DNA from: Blastocladiella emersonii ATCC 22665
Lineage: Eukaryota > Blastocladiomycota > Blastocladiomycetes > Blastocladiales > Blastocladiaceae
DNA length: 64,000 nucleotides
Direction: 5' to 3'
Assembly (NCBI GenBank): GCA_025594325.1
Contig: JANHCV010000006.1
Location: 868,001-932,000 of the forward strand
In this document: positions 1 through 11,523 of the stretch, in pieces
Position numbering within the stretch: position 1 is the first letter of the stretch
How the letters are laid out: each line of letters starts with the position of its first letter
Program-made: the position numbers and the translations under genes
The notes under the pieces: model-generated
What the model was told of the DNA's origin: nothing
Database searches by the model: none
The model's input: the letters and a program-made list of their open reading frames with translations, nothing else

Positions 1-1646
1 CGAGTCCTCGGTGCTGCTGCTGTGTTCGGCGGCGCCGAGGGGAGGGCTGGGTGGCGCGACGGCAAGCGGGTCTGGGAGAAGCGCAGATCGAGCTGGCGAT
101 GGACGCGATGGAACGACTGATGGTGCGGACTTCTGGCGGTGCGGGACAGGTGGGACGGGCACAGGTTGCGCTGGCGGTGAAGGCCGTGAAATCGACGCGG
201 TGGCCTTGTCAGCGACCACGGCGGGCGCCGACTTGGTCCGCGTGGTCGGCGGCTGCTTGTGCTGCGGCACAGTGGAACTTTCTGTCCTCGGCTCGGGCAC
301 GGGCGCCTGTGCTGTAGTCGCCGCCGCGGCCGCTGGACGACGCGCCGTTGCTGCGAGTACAGGCGTCGTCGCTGCCCGACGTGCAACCGGCCGCGACGCG
401 GCAGCGGACGCAGGCTTGTCCACCTCGGTCGCGACCTTCTTGACGCCCTTCTTGACCGGCAAGCGCGTCCTTGCTGCCTTCTCCGGATCCACCAGCTTCT
501 CGACCTCGGGGAACGCCTCCACGAACGCGCGCTCGAGCTGCGACTCGGGTGGGACCTGGACGCGCGTTGCTGCGCGGTCGACGATATAGTCGGCGAACGC
601 GACTTTGCGCCGGTCCCAGTCGCGCGCGCGGGCCGTCGCGAGGGCGCGGTGCACCTCCTCCTGGTCGCGCGCCGCGCGCGTCTTCCGCAGGGCCTCGATC
701 CCACGGGTCTGTGCGCGGTCCGCGAGCTCGGCGGTGCGGCGCGCACGTTCTGCGGCAGCGGCCACGAGTTCCGCCTCGGACGCTACTGCCTCGGTCGCAG
801 CAGCGGGAGCCGCGTCGGCGGCGGGCCGTTCGACGGCGTGCGGGATCCCCGTGCGCAGCAGCGTCGAGTGGAACCGCGTCGACTGGTAGTCGACAACGGG
901 CGTGCGTTTCTCGGTCCCGGCGGCCGATCGAGGCCGCGACCGCGGGACCTCGACGGCCGCGAGCGTCGGTTTCGGGACATGCGTCCGCGCGCGCGTCACG
1001 GACCGCGTGTTAGCCGTCTCGAGCGCCTCGCGGCGGACCGACGCGCGCAGCGCCGCGACGGCCGCGGGCACCTGCCGCTGCTCGTGCTCGACGGCGAGCG
1101 CGTGCCGCGCGCGTTCGGTTTCGGCGAGCTGCATGCGAGATTGCCGGTTCACCTTGGACGTGACGGCGCGCTCGCGCTGCGCAGTGGCACCGGCGGCGGA
1201 CCGGTGCGCGGCGCCGAGCTCGGTGGCGGGCGAGGCGGAGGCCGGGTCGAGCAGGTGCGACTCGACGTGTACGCCGTTGCGCGCCCGCGGCTTCTTGCGC
1301 GACTTGGCGACCGCGGCTTCCTATACCACGCGCGGGGTGAGAATCGGGGTGGGACCATGGCGATGGGGAGGGGAGGGCCCCGTACCGCGATCTCACGCAG
1401 GAGCGCCGGCTCGGCCTTTTCGCGCACTTCCTTGTAGCACTCTCGTCGTTCCCGCGCGAGCTCGCGTTCACGTTCTCTCACCTACTCACTCTTCGTGTGT
1501 GAGGACTCGGAAGGTGTGTGATGGTTCCCAGCGATGGACGGCGATCGGACCTGCGCCAACGTCGCGAGCCGGCCCTCACGCTCCCTCTCCCTGCGCAACC
1601 GCGCAATTTCATTCGGGCTGAGCAAGTAGTGCGACGGCGAGTTCAT
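1..1646 (-). CDS. CEP295/Ana1-like centriolar protein (partial, C-terminus beyond left edge)
   Basis: Exons 1551-1646, 1386-1481 and 1320 down to the window edge; all junctions are phase 0 and the last exon stays open to base 1. The start is MNSPSHYLLSPNEIARLRR. The N-terminus resembles the start of vertebrate CEP295: an LSPNE motif, a basic helix, then a QVRERERELARERR stretch (CEP295 has QVREQERD). Further in are an Ala/Glu/Arg coiled coil and a segment matching the CEP295 pattern up to its conserved PPES-type stretch; the rest is Pro/Ala-rich and low in complexity. CEP295/Ana1 acts in centriole-to-centrosome conversion and centriole elongation, so a homologue implies centrioles and hence a flagellated stage. 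The similarity is recalled, not computed. The first intron has a weak donor (GTCCGA). Divergence from CEP295 is large, so another coiled-coil basal-body protein is possible. Confidence 0.6.
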
Positions 1647-1735
1647 TGCAAGGAGTGGGGTGCATGGAAACGGCGCTGCATGTATGAAGTGTGTGTGAGA
1701 GACGCGTCGGCGCGGCGCGGCGCGGCGCGTCCGTC

Positions 1736-4014
1736 TCACCGCGGCGCCTCCCCGCTTCCGCTGCCGTTCGTGTTGGGCGGCGACATGCTCCGCAGCGGCG
1801 GCGACCCTTCACGACGGGCGTTCGCGACGCCGAGCGGGATCCCGACCGTGGGCGGGAGCCCGACGGCTCCGGGTGGGATGGCCGAGGTGCGGGGCCCGGT
1901 CCCGCGGCGCCGCGGGCCAAAGAAGTCGTCGAACATCTCCTTGCGGCGGCGGCGCTGGATCTCGCGCTCAAGCTCGCGTTCCGACATGGGGCCCTCGGGC
2001 GCAGCACCGGCGGCGCCCGCATTCGCCGAGGCACCGGCAGCGAGCGCGGCAGCAGGGTGCGCGGCCGCACGCCACAGTGCCCCTGCGTCGCGGTCGCCGC
2101 TGCCGGTGCTCGCATCGGCTGCGGCGGCCGGAGCACTGCTCGTATCCGAGTCGCGATTGAGCCCGATGGTGCCGAACCCGGGGAGGTAGAACCCGGCGTC
2201 CTCGGCGGCCGCGTCGGTGCCGCCCGCGCCGAGGCCGCCGGTCCCGACGGCGCCGTCAGCGTCGACGGTGGGCCCGTTGGTGCCCGGGATCCCGTCGGCG
2301 GTCGGGACGACCTCGCTGAACTCGGACTCGCCGGGGCGCGCGCGGGTCCAGAAGCGCGTGGCGTAGTCGTTGGAGCCCGTGCACAGGACGTGGCCGAGCG
2401 GGTGCCAGTCGAGGGCCCAGATGTTGGCGTCGTGCGCGGTCAGGACCTGCGAGATCGGGCCCTCGGTGCGGTCCGCGAGCCACCACAGCAGACTGCCCTC
2501 GGAGCCGCCCGACGCGAACAGGGTCTCGTGGTGTGGGTGCCATGCGACGGCTAGATGACGGGGGTCGAATGAGTGAGCGGTTTCGGGTGGGCGGATGAGA
2601 GATGGGGACGTACAGCAGACCTCCTTGGGGTGGCCCTTGAAGTTGGCCATCTCGCGCATGGAGCGAATGTCGAAGATCTTGATGTTCTGGTCGCGCGACC
2701 CGCTGAGCAGCCAGTTGCCGTTGCGGTTCCACGACACGGCGTGGATCGTGTTCTTGTGGCCGTGCCTACACGCGCGCGTACCGTCGAGAGTCAGTCCAGC
2801 TGCGATTCGCGCAAATGGCCCACACAGACGACGTACAGCGTGGTGATCTGCTTTCCCGCGCGCGGGTCCCAAAGCTTGATGAGGTTATCCTTGGACCCAG
2901 ACGCGATCATGGCCTTGTACGGGTGCCAGTCGAGGCACTTGACGTCCCATCCGTGGCCGGTCATGGTGGTTTCGCAGGTGCCCTGGTGGAAGCTCCAAAC
3001 CTTGACCGTCTTGTCGTCGGAGCAGGTGGCGAACTTGGCGTCCGAGGGGCTGAAGGAGATGCCGCGCACGGCCTCCTTGTGGACCTGGATCGACTTGAGG
3101 TTGTTCATGTTGCTCTGCCAGTACTTGACGTAGCCGGCGTTGTCGCCCGACAGCAGCCACGAGCCCGACCGCGACCACCGCATCGAGCGCACCGACGTCT
3201 CGTGCGCCTGCAGAATCGTCTCGAAGTTGAACGTCAGCCCGTTCCACAGCGTGAACTCGCCGCTCGCGGAACCGGTGATGAGGCGGCGGCCTTCGGGCGT
3301 CCACTACGCGTTGAGACGGCGGTGTTAGTGGGTGCAGGAGAGCAAGGATCGCGTGGCCGGAGTGGCGTACTCTCACGACGTTGACGTAGGTGCGGAACTT
3401 GTTCATGGACGTGTGGATGAAGCGCGTCGTGCACGCGTTGACGGGCTTGTCTGGTGTCGCCATAGGCGGGAGCATCTAGACACTCCAGCGTCAGCACCGC
3501 GGATCTCCCTCAACAGTGTGGGACAAGCCGTACGTTGACGAGGTACTCAAGGTCGGGCTGAATGACGGGACACGACGACAGACGCGACGGTGCGCGCGCG
3601 ATCTCGCGGTGCTGACACGGCGAACAAGGGTAGTGTGGTCAGGGAGGAGGAAAGGCCAGTGTATTCCGCGTCGGACAAGTGACAAGTTACCTGCTGGTAC
3701 AGCACGACGCCGCCGTTATAGTCGACGGTGCGGCGCAGGAACGACCTCCGCTGGTTGTTGCGCGCCTCGTCGCCGTCGTCGCCCCCTCCACCGTTGTTCC
3801 GGTTGCTGGGCCGGTCGCGGTCCCGGTCGCCACCATAGTCGCGCCCACCCCCGCCGTACGCGGACGGCCGGTCGCCGTCGCCGCGGAAACTCGGCGGCGG
3901 GCCGCGGTGGTCGCGGTCGCGCATGTCGCGGTACCTGCCCGGCGGCCCGCGGTGCTCGTTGTTGTTGTAGTCTCGGCGGTAACCGCCGCCGCCGTCGCGG
4001 TGTGAGTGATCCAT
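1736..4014 (-). CDS. PFS2: WD40 polyadenylation factor PFS2/WDR33
   Basis: Six exons: 3691-4014, 3534-3602, 3371-3475, 2837-3303, 2614-2765, 1736-2550 (643 aa). Exon 1 encodes a Gly/Arg/Asp-rich N-terminus ending in [15 protein letters not shown], the hallmark lead-in of Pfs2/WDR33. Then come the conserved segment with [30 protein letters not shown] and about seven WD repeats (roughly residues 165-460), including KYWQSNMNN and [13 protein letters not shown]. In the cleavage and polyadenylation factor this protein bridges subunits and contacts the AAUAAA region of pre-mRNA in the nucleus. The tail is Ala/Pro/Gly-rich with a basic [18 protein letters not shown] patch. The gene is tandem with the CEP295-like gene upstream of the window edge. 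Exon 2 is the least certain: its acceptor is an unusual CGAG and was chosen because it preserves frame and family similarity. Confidence 0.93.
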
Positions 4015-4277
4015 GGTGTTGCTTGCGTTCTACTGCAGATGGCAGGGGAGAGCGAGGAGTGACACCGCGAAGGAGGCGGTGAGCACAGCGAAAAAGCGGT
4101 TTCAGAGCGTCACCTGACCCGCACGCGTCGGTCGAGCACGCGTCGGCAAGCGCGTTTTGCGGCTCAGCTGGCCGATCTTCCGCGGGTGCGCAGCTGACTC
4201 CATCGCCGACCACCCGTCGCAATGCAGCCAGTCATGGAGCCCGCTCTCCACGCAATGCATTCGCCGCCACCGCCGCC

Positions 4278-5752
4278 ATGGGATCAAAGCTGTGCTGCGT
4301 CGCGCTGTCGCCCTGCTCGCCCAACGGGCCCGGGTCAGGCAAGATGTACCGCCACTCGCTCTCGGGCATCCTGCGCCTGATGGGGTGCAAGAACCCGGCG
4401 CTCTTCACCGGTGCGAGTCTGTTCCGGTTGAGCGACACGCCGCTCGTGCTCACCCTCGCGCGCGGCGGCGGCACGTAGACCAGGTCTTTGCGCGGATCCA
4501 GTCGTCCATCACCACCGAGGCGGCGGAAGCGGAGCCAAAAGTGTCCGAGCACCGCTTCTTCGACGTGGTTGCGAGCGTCATGGCCGAGCACGGGCTGACG
4601 GCCGAGCAGGACTGGCTCGACCTCGAGCTCGCGTACCGCGTGCAGAACCGCCGCCAGAGCATCACGCTGCTCATCGGTGGTACGAGCGGGTCGGGCAAGA
4701 GCACGCTGGCATCGTTGACGGCGTCGCGGTACGCTCACCTTCAGGGAGTGATCAGCGATGTGATCTAACCCGGCCGTCGCCCCGCGTAGCCTCGGCATCT
4801 CGACGGTGCTCTCGACCGACAGCATCCGTCACCTGCTCCGCACCACGCAGCCCGAGTCCGAGTGCCCGCTCCTGTGGGCGTCGAGCTACAACGCGGGCGA
4901 CGCGCTGACGGGCGACCTGCCGCCAGACGCCGACCGCGTGATCGCCGGGTACGAGGCGCAGAACGCGCTGCTGTTCGACAAGCTCGACGACCTGATCGGC
5001 CGCTTCGAGGCGCGCGGCGAGTCGCTCATCCTCGAGGGCGTGCACCTCAGCCCGCGCGTCATGGAGCGGCTTATGGCCCGCCACGCGTCGTGTATCGCGT
5101 TTCTCATCTTCATCGGTAATGAGGTACGATCTCGCGGTGTTAGTGGACGAGGACTCGGGGACTGATGGACCGTGTAGAGCAAGCACCTCGAGCGGTTCGC
5201 CGTCCGCACAAAGTACATGACGCTCGAGCCGCGCGAGAACAAGTACGTCCAGCACTTCGGTAGAATCCGCCGCATCCAGCAGTACCAGCGCGCCGAGGCC
5301 GATCGCTGCCTGATCCCGAGCATGGACAAGTACGGTCTTCGCGCGCTGTCGGTGAACTTAACTATCGCTCACTCGCGCCCTGTAGCACGAGCGTTGACCG
5401 GGTACTCCTTCTCACAACTACACGGCGCTGTGCCGCTGACGCATCGCCGTAGTCCCTCTCGACGCTGCACCGCACCATTCTCAACGTGTTCACCGACGAG
5501 ACCGCGGTCCAGTCGCCCGGCGCCGGCGTGTACGACTCGGACTCGCAGACGACCCCGCGCCTACGCGACGCGTACGCGAGTGCGCTGCTTCGTGGGTGGA
5601 GCAGCAAGGGCATGCTGCAGCGCATCTACAGCAAGGTACGCCTTGCCGTGTCACTCCGTGGCCATGGACATTCGACTGACACGTATCCGCACCCGTAGCG
5701 CCGTGCCGACGACGATGGCCATGACCGCGCACCGGCCGCGCCCGCCGTCTGA
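4278..5752 (+). CDS. 2-phosphoglycerate-kinase-like P-loop kinase (LPA1-like)
   Basis: Six exons: 4278-4410, 4479-4728, 4790-5123, 5178-5351, 5453-5635, 5699-5752 (375 aa). The N-terminal module contains YRHSLSGILRLMGCK, which resembles the start of plant LOW PHYTIC ACID 1 proteins. It is followed by a P-loop kinase: Walker A GGTSGSGKST (about residues 114-123), then STDSIRHLLR, SLILEGVHLSP and HLERFAVRTKYM, a signature of archaeal 2-phosphoglycerate kinases and their eukaryotic relatives. Archaeal enzymes make 2,3-bisphosphoglycerate; plant LPA1 affects phytate levels. The substrate here is unknown. The donor of intron 4 (GTGAAC, after YGLRALS) is the least certain junction. The gene is head-to-head with the PFS2-like gene, 263 bp apart. 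Confidence 0.8.
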
Positions 5753-5861
5753 GCCAATCCGACCATCGTATACAATTCACAGATATATGCTTAATGGACC
5801 GCCGCCTCGACCATCGTAACCACCGCAAAAAAATGACCAGTCTCACCACGCTTCGCCCAAC

Positions 5862-8806
5862 TCAGCTCGGGAGGAACCCAGACCCGCCCTTGACGTCGTC
5901 GTCCTCGATGACCTCGGACGTGAACTCCTTGTCGAAGAACTTGACGTCAAAGTCGTCGGTGAGGTCGGGGCGCCACGGCGGCGGCAGCTCCTTGCGGAAC
6001 AGCTTGACAAAGTCAATGTCCTTGAAGAATGGGTGCTGCTGGATCTCGCGGCTGCCCTGCTTGCCGCTGCCGAGCCGCCGCTTGTAGTCGCGGTCCAGCA
6101 GCCGCGAGATCAGGTCCGACGCCTTGGCGCTCGTGAACGACGGGAACTCGAGCGGCGCACGCAGGATCAGCTGGTACAGGATCTCCGGGTTCGGGTTGTA
6201 GAACGGGTGGTAGCCGCACAGGAGCTCTACGAAGAGGGGCGCGGATGTGGGTGTAAGTTTAGTGGTGATGGCCGCGTTGATCCCGCCGCCGTGGCATCGT
6301 ACCGAACAAAATGACGCCAAACGCCCACCAGTCGGCCGGGAACGAGTAGTTGACGCCCTCGATGACCTCGGGAGCTACACGGGAGGCAGAGTCAGCGACG
6401 AGTCGAACACGCGCGGAACCGAAAGAGCACGCACCAAAGTACTCGAGCGTGCCGGCCATGGAGAAGGTGCGGTCCTGCTCGTCCTTGGTCGACATGCGCG
6501 ACAGGCCGAAATCGGCGATCTTGATGTGCCCGTCCTTGTCGAGCAGGATATTCTCGAGCTTGAGGTCGCGGTACACGATGCCCTTGCCGTGGAGGCACTG
6601 GAGGGCGAGGATGACCTCGGCGGCGTAGTACTTTGCGCGCTTCTCGGGGAACCGGCCGCTCTGCGACAGGTGGAAGAACAGCTCGCCGCCGTTCACGTAC
6701 TCCATGACCAGGTACAGGCGCTCGTGGTTCTGGAACGCGAAGTGCAGGCCGACAATGAACGGGTGCTTGATGGACCGCAGGATCTCGGACTCGGTGCGCG
6801 CCGTGTCCTCGCTCTCTGGGTCCTTCTGGATCACCTTGATCGCAAAAACCTTCCTGGACACCTTGTGCGAGCACAGCAGCACCTTGCCGTACTTGCCCTT
6901 GCCGAGCACCCGGTGGAACTCGAAGTCGTCGATGGTCGCGCGCTGCGACCGCGCGCGGGACCGCGTCGAGGCCGTGCGCGACAGAGTCGAGGGGACGAGC
7001 GAGTTGCCGCCGGACCCGGACGTCGGCGATAGCCCGCTGGCGGTCCCCGCAGCGGCGCTCGTCGCGAGCTTGTTGACGATCTGGACCCAGTCGTCGCGGT
7101 CGGTGATGGACGCGGCCGTGCACGTGTACATGAGCTGGCCCGTGTCCGAGTTGCGCAGCGTGAAGCCGCACTTGGCGGGGTTGGGCACCTCGGACATGAC
7201 GTGCTTGAGCAGCGTCGACAGCACCGGGTCGCGCGGCGAGATAGCCGACTCGCGCGACTCGCAGTACCTCACGTGCAGCGTGCCCTTCTCGAGACTGACC
7301 CAGGCCGTCGTCTCGCTGCCAATGTCGGGCCCGTCGACCGTGAGCCAGCCCTCCTTGAAGATGGTGTTCTCGTTGATGGTCTGCCGCTTCCACTGCGCCG
7401 CCATGTCGAGCCCGCCGTGCACGTCGTCGACGCCGCCCGCGGCCGCGAGCGAGTCGCTGAGCATGTTGAGCAGGTCCTCGATCTCGGCCTGCCCGGCCTT
7501 GATGGCGCTGTTCTCGGGCGACACGCCAAAGAAGGTGGCCAGCTTGGCCACCTTGCGCTGCTTGGTCGCGCCCGTGTCGGTGCCGCCGTTGGCCTCGGCG
7601 CCGTCCGCGTCCGCATCCGTCAGCGCGCCGTTCAGGTCGTCGGCCACGTCCGACTTGCCGCGGCGGCGGAACATGATGTACTCGCCGTCCTTCCACGAGC
7701 GCACGGTCTCGAACACGCGCTCCGAGTCCTGCAGGACGCGGTTCTCTACACGCGCGCGAGGCGTCAGTGATGCGCGGCCGGGGATGCCACAAGCGGGAGA
7801 TGCACGCGTACCCTTGCCGTCAATCAGGAACAAGCCGTACAGCTCCTCGTCGTCCTGGATCATGAGCTTGCGCATGGCGTGGCCGACGATCTCGCGGGCC
7901 GACGCCTCGACGGGCATGGCGACGATCATGTGGGTGCGGTTGGCGAAATGGACGCGCAGGAGGAACGTAGGCACGGCGTTGCGCGACTTGACGTCCGTCT
8001 CCTTGTTCTTGGCGACGATGCGGCGCAGCGTGCCGACATTGTCGTCCTGCGCGCCGAAGAAATCGACGAGCTTGCCCATGCGCGCGCGGTTGCCCTTGTT
8101 CGGGTCCTTGCTCGGGCTGACGCTCGGGTTCGAGTCCGTGAGGCTGCCGAAGCTGTCGTCCTTGCCGAGGTCGAGTGCGGGCAGGACGGGCGGTGCCGGG
8201 CCCACCATGTTGCCGTGCGACCCGGACCGCGGCACGTCGCCGAGCGCATGCGCGCCCGGTCCGCGGTCGCCGCGCACGCTCCGCGCGCCGCCCGACGACG
8301 ACGACGCGTGCGGGTCCTCGGGCGAGACGGGCGCGCTTGATGACGCGTCGTTCAGCAGCTCCTGCGACAGCGACACGCGCTTGATGTAGCTGGCGTTCTT
8401 CTTGAGCTTGACGGCCTTGATGGCCTCGGACCGGTCGCCGCTGATCCCCGACGACGCCAGCGCGTACTCGACCACCTCGTCGGTCCCGAACTTGCTCTGC
8501 AGCTTGTTGAGCTTGGCCGCGGGCGATTTCTACACGCACGCATGCGGGAGGGGGTGTGAGCTCACTCGACGGGGAGCGAGCAAGGGAAGCGTACGAGGAA
8601 CTCGTCCGCATCGATGTCAGGATTGTCGACGAGGTTCTGCAGCGCCTGGAGCTCGTTGCGGTTCTGGATCCCGAGCTTGTCGGCTACACGATCGCCGCTC
8701 GGGGATCAGGACCACGGCCGCGACGACGACTGCATGCAATCGCGAGCGTACCGAGCTTGTTGGCCCGCGTCGATGCCACGCCGTTGGGCGGCAGCGGCGA
8801 GGACAT
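5862..8806 (-). CDS. AGC-family Ser/Thr kinase with RA-like and PH domains
   Basis: Six exons: 8752-8806, 8595-8683, 7812-8529, 6435-7745, 6303-6374, 5862-6226 (869 aa). Order: an unrecognised helical N-terminus; a Ras-association-like ubiquitin fold (about 225-315, containing VPTFLLRVHFANRTHMIV and RVFETVRSW); a PH domain (about 412-512, containing FKEGWLTVDGPD and ending DDWVQIVNKL); and a kinase domain (about 560-825). Kinase motifs are GKGKYGKV, FAIKVIQK (about 587), YRDLKLEN (about 677), IADFGLS (about 700), T-loop TFSMAGTLEYFAPEVI and an APE-to-HPFF C-lobe. The AGC tail runs PPPWRPDLTDDFDVKFFDKEF but stops soon after, with no clear FxxF hydrophobic motif. The architecture suggests activation by a Ras-type GTPase and phosphoinositides at a membrane (inference). 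It is not a plain PKA, PKC or AKT orthologue by layout. Confidence 0.88.
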
Positions 8807-9367
8807 GGTGGGCGATGGCACCAGTCGATCGTTCAGCTGCAGCGGCAGGTGTATCGAGCGGAAGATGTGTGTGGCACACGGCCAGCGAGGAAGTGGGGCG
8901 AGCCCAGTAGCTCGGTGGTGGCGGTGGTCTTCGGTCAAGAATGCGGGTCCCAGGATGCAGCCCGCGTGGAATGGATGGTGTTGATACGTTGCAGAAGCCG
9001 GTGCAGAGGTGTGGCAGTGATCTAGACCTCCGCTGCCGGGGAGGGGAGGGGAGGAGAAGAATCGGAGACGCGTGCGATTCCGCGTGCACGCTGAGGATGG
9101 CCGTAATTTTTGCACCGATCTCGGATTGTGCGCTGGTGGAGTCTCCCCCCTCCTGCTCCCCCCGCCGGGACCGCCGCGCCGCTGTGCGGGAAGTGTCTCG
9201 CGCGCCCGAGGCAGGACGGACGTGGGGTGGGGACGCGTTTCCGCGTCAGGTGACCGACCGCGTCGCAGGTGCAAGACACGCGCTTTCGCGAACGAGAGCA
9301 CCGCTTTCACCGGACCAGGTGGTTGGCTGTAGTGCACTATGAGATACTATTACAGTTGGACTACGCG
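8807..9367 (-). other. Intergenic/5' leader region of the AGC kinase gene
   Basis: No coding sequence is supported here; open frames lack family similarity and splice support. Minus-strand positions 8977-8993 carry TGCAACGTATCAACACC, identical to the sequence directly in front of the start codon at 24873. A run of GGGGA repeats on the plus strand near 9038-9055 is purine-rich. The region separates the kinase start from the 3' end of the prenyltransferase gene, so it probably holds that promoter and the kinase leader. Confidence 0.5.
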
Positions 9368-10559
9368 TCATCTCGCCTCGCCCCCCTCGATGGCGGCCTC
9401 GGTGAGCAAGACTTGTGGGCTGTACCGCGACGGGTCCCACGGGATCCGCTTCGACAGTACTGGTGGTGGTGGTGGTGGTGGCGCGGACCCGAGCGGCGCC
9501 GCGGCGAGCCGCTTGAGCTGGTAGTCGAGGAGCGTGGGCAGGAACGTATGGAAGGCGAACTCGGGCCACGACGCGTCGACAAAGGCGAGCTGGGCGCGGT
9601 CGACCACCTGCCACAGGAGAAAGTCGGACAGCCGGTGCTCGCCGCTCGTGCGAAGCAGGATGTCCACGGGCGGGCACGACGCCGTCTGCAGTGCCGCCTC
9701 GACGGCGCGCGTCAGGAACGACACGTCGCACGCGTCCTCGAGCGCGGCGCCGCCCGGCGACATGGCCAGCTCCCGGCGCACCGTCATCACGGCCTCGCGC
9801 ATCTCGTGCCGCGCAGTGTACGGGATGCAGATGTTGAGGATCGCGCTACACGGGTCGGTTGCGGTGAGTTAGCCCGGCGTCCCGACGCGACGGCCCGAGT
9901 GTGAACCGTACCCGTGGTTGTGCCGTGTGCTCCGCTCAACCTCGTACGCGGCGCGCTGTACTGGGATGGGCAGCATGCTCACGTCGCCCATGACACGGAT
10001 ACGGATCTGGTGCCGCTCGACAAAGTCGCTACGAAACGCGCGGCCGTGCAGGATCAGTCGGGCCGGTTCCAATGCGAGGTAGCGCGACCTGGGAACGTAC
10101 TTTTGCGTTGCAAAGTAGGCAAACTTCTCGATCATCATCTCGAACAGGTACGACACCTCGTCGGGGTCGCGCTTGAAGTTCTCGATCGAGAAGGCGTAGA
10201 TGGTGACGACCTTGATGCCCAGCTGCAGGCACCACTCGAGCGCCTACAAGTAGAGGGTCGCTCGTACGTCAGGACCCTGCTGCACCGTGTCGCAGCCAAG
10301 AAACCCCCCGCCGAACGCACCGACTCGAGCGCGATCCAGCCCATCATGTGGCCGACCTTCTTGTCCTGCCGCAGCTTCTTGGCGAACCTGGGTGGGTCGG
10401 ACAGCAGCAGTCAGACCAAGAGTCGCGCCGCCGATCCGCGGAGAACCCAACCTACCGGCGGTTCCCGTCCATGATGAAGGCGACGTGCGCGGGGACCGGC
10501 CCACACGCGAGGGCGCTGATGCACCATCGCCGCAAGCACGACGAGATGATTGATAGCAT
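9368..10559 (-). CDS. Dehydrodolichyl diphosphate synthase (cis-prenyltransferase, RER2/DHDDS type)
   Basis: Four exons: 10456-10559, 10321-10387, 9912-10243, 9368-9845 (326 aa). The enzyme adds isopentenyl units to farnesyl diphosphate to make the dolichol precursor for ER glycosylation. Visible cis-prenyltransferase motifs: AFIMDGNRRFAKK with the catalytic Asp, GHMMGW, LEWCLQLGIKVVTIYAFS, RIRVMGDVSMLP, LNICIPYTARHEM, and the C-terminal substrate motif RTSGEHRLSDFLLWQ. The start MLSIISSCLRRW gives a length like human DHDDS; longer in-frame starts exist upstream. A proline tract near the C-terminus comes from a GGT/ACC repeat around 9461-9482. It lies head-to-head with the mS33 gene. Confidence 0.94.
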
Positions 10560-10929
10560 TGCAATGAGAGTGTTTGAGGACAAGAAGAGTGCGTGAGCGC
10601 TGTGGCGAAGGCGTGGAGACACTCGGGCCGCCGCCTGGGCCGCCGCCGTTTCATGCACCGTGAGCCGCGGCAAGGGCGCCGCCATGACGGCCATCACCTC
10701 ACGTGTGCGCTGAGCCGTCGGTTTTGCTCGCTGGCCTGCTGTTTGCCGCTAGCGGGCAACTCAGCGCGGCCCCAGCAATCCTCGTTCCGCCGTGGTTCTG
10801 ACGGACTGGTAACTATACGCAATGAATCTCTCCACCATGCATCGACACCATGACCACCATGTAATCCCGGCCGGTCGCTGACCTCGCCGTTCCCGCGACC
10901 TGCTCGCTCGCCCCGCAGATCGATAAGCC
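10560..10929. promoter_or_regulatory. Divergent promoter region, prenyltransferase / mS33
   Basis: A 370-bp stretch between two start codons pointing away from each other. No gene, tRNA or repeat is visible. It must contain both promoters, but I recognise no TATA box or other specific element. Confidence 0.5.
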
Positions 10930-11323
10930 ATGTCCGCCGCCGTCTCGACGCTCAAGACCAAGACGCGCTCGCTGCAGCAGCTGGCGTCGACCGTGTTCCA
11001 GACCGTGCACAACCCGACGCACGCGCGCACGGGCCACCGCATCCTGCGCGAACGCCTCGCCGGCCCGCGCCTCACCTCCTACTACCCGCCCGAGTTCCTC
11101 TCCGTCAAGAAGCTGAACGCCGCGCTCGAGCCCGCCGGCATCAAGCTGACCGACTACGAGGAGGTGCTGCGCCTCGAGAAGATCCGCGGCCTCAAGGCCC
11201 GCGGCAAGGGCGCGCCCAAGAAGGGTACGTGAGATTGTGCGGAAGTGGCCGGGAGATCGCTGACGTGTCCGCTCGCATGTAGGCGAGGGCAAGCAGGCCG
11301 CGCTCAAGAAGAAGAAGAAGTAA
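10930..11323 (+). CDS. RSM27: Mitochondrial small-subunit ribosomal protein mS33 (Rsm27)
   Basis: Two exons, 10930-11224 and 11283-11323 (111 aa), joined by a phase-1 intron with GTACG donor and ATGTAG acceptor. The protein is short and basic. It shows VFQTVHNPTHARTGHRILRE, RLAGPRLTSYYPPEF and a DYEEVLRLEKIRGLKARGKG segment, as in mS33/MRPS33. It ends in a Lys-rich tail (ALKKKKK). It is a component of the mitoribosome 28S/37S subunit. The length is typical of the family. Confidence 0.92.
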
Positions 11324-11523
11324 TGGTTGTGCGCGCACGCCGACTTCACCTCAACTGTTCGCTCTTTGATTTATGTAAAGCCCTTAGTTCCTCCTCTCCC
11401 GAACGTGGTCGCTCGACGATCGTCGAATTAGCTACGGCTGCGGCTTCCTTGCGCTCGAATCCTGACCCTGACCACCAATCCTTTGGTTGGACTCACGGAA
11501 AACGGTTTCGATTGATGGAGACA

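Noticed and set aside
11-1437. Long plus-strand open frames opposite the CEP295-like gene
   Set aside because: They are GC-driven antisense frames rich in Arg/Ala/Gly with no similarity, opposite a better-supported coding strand.
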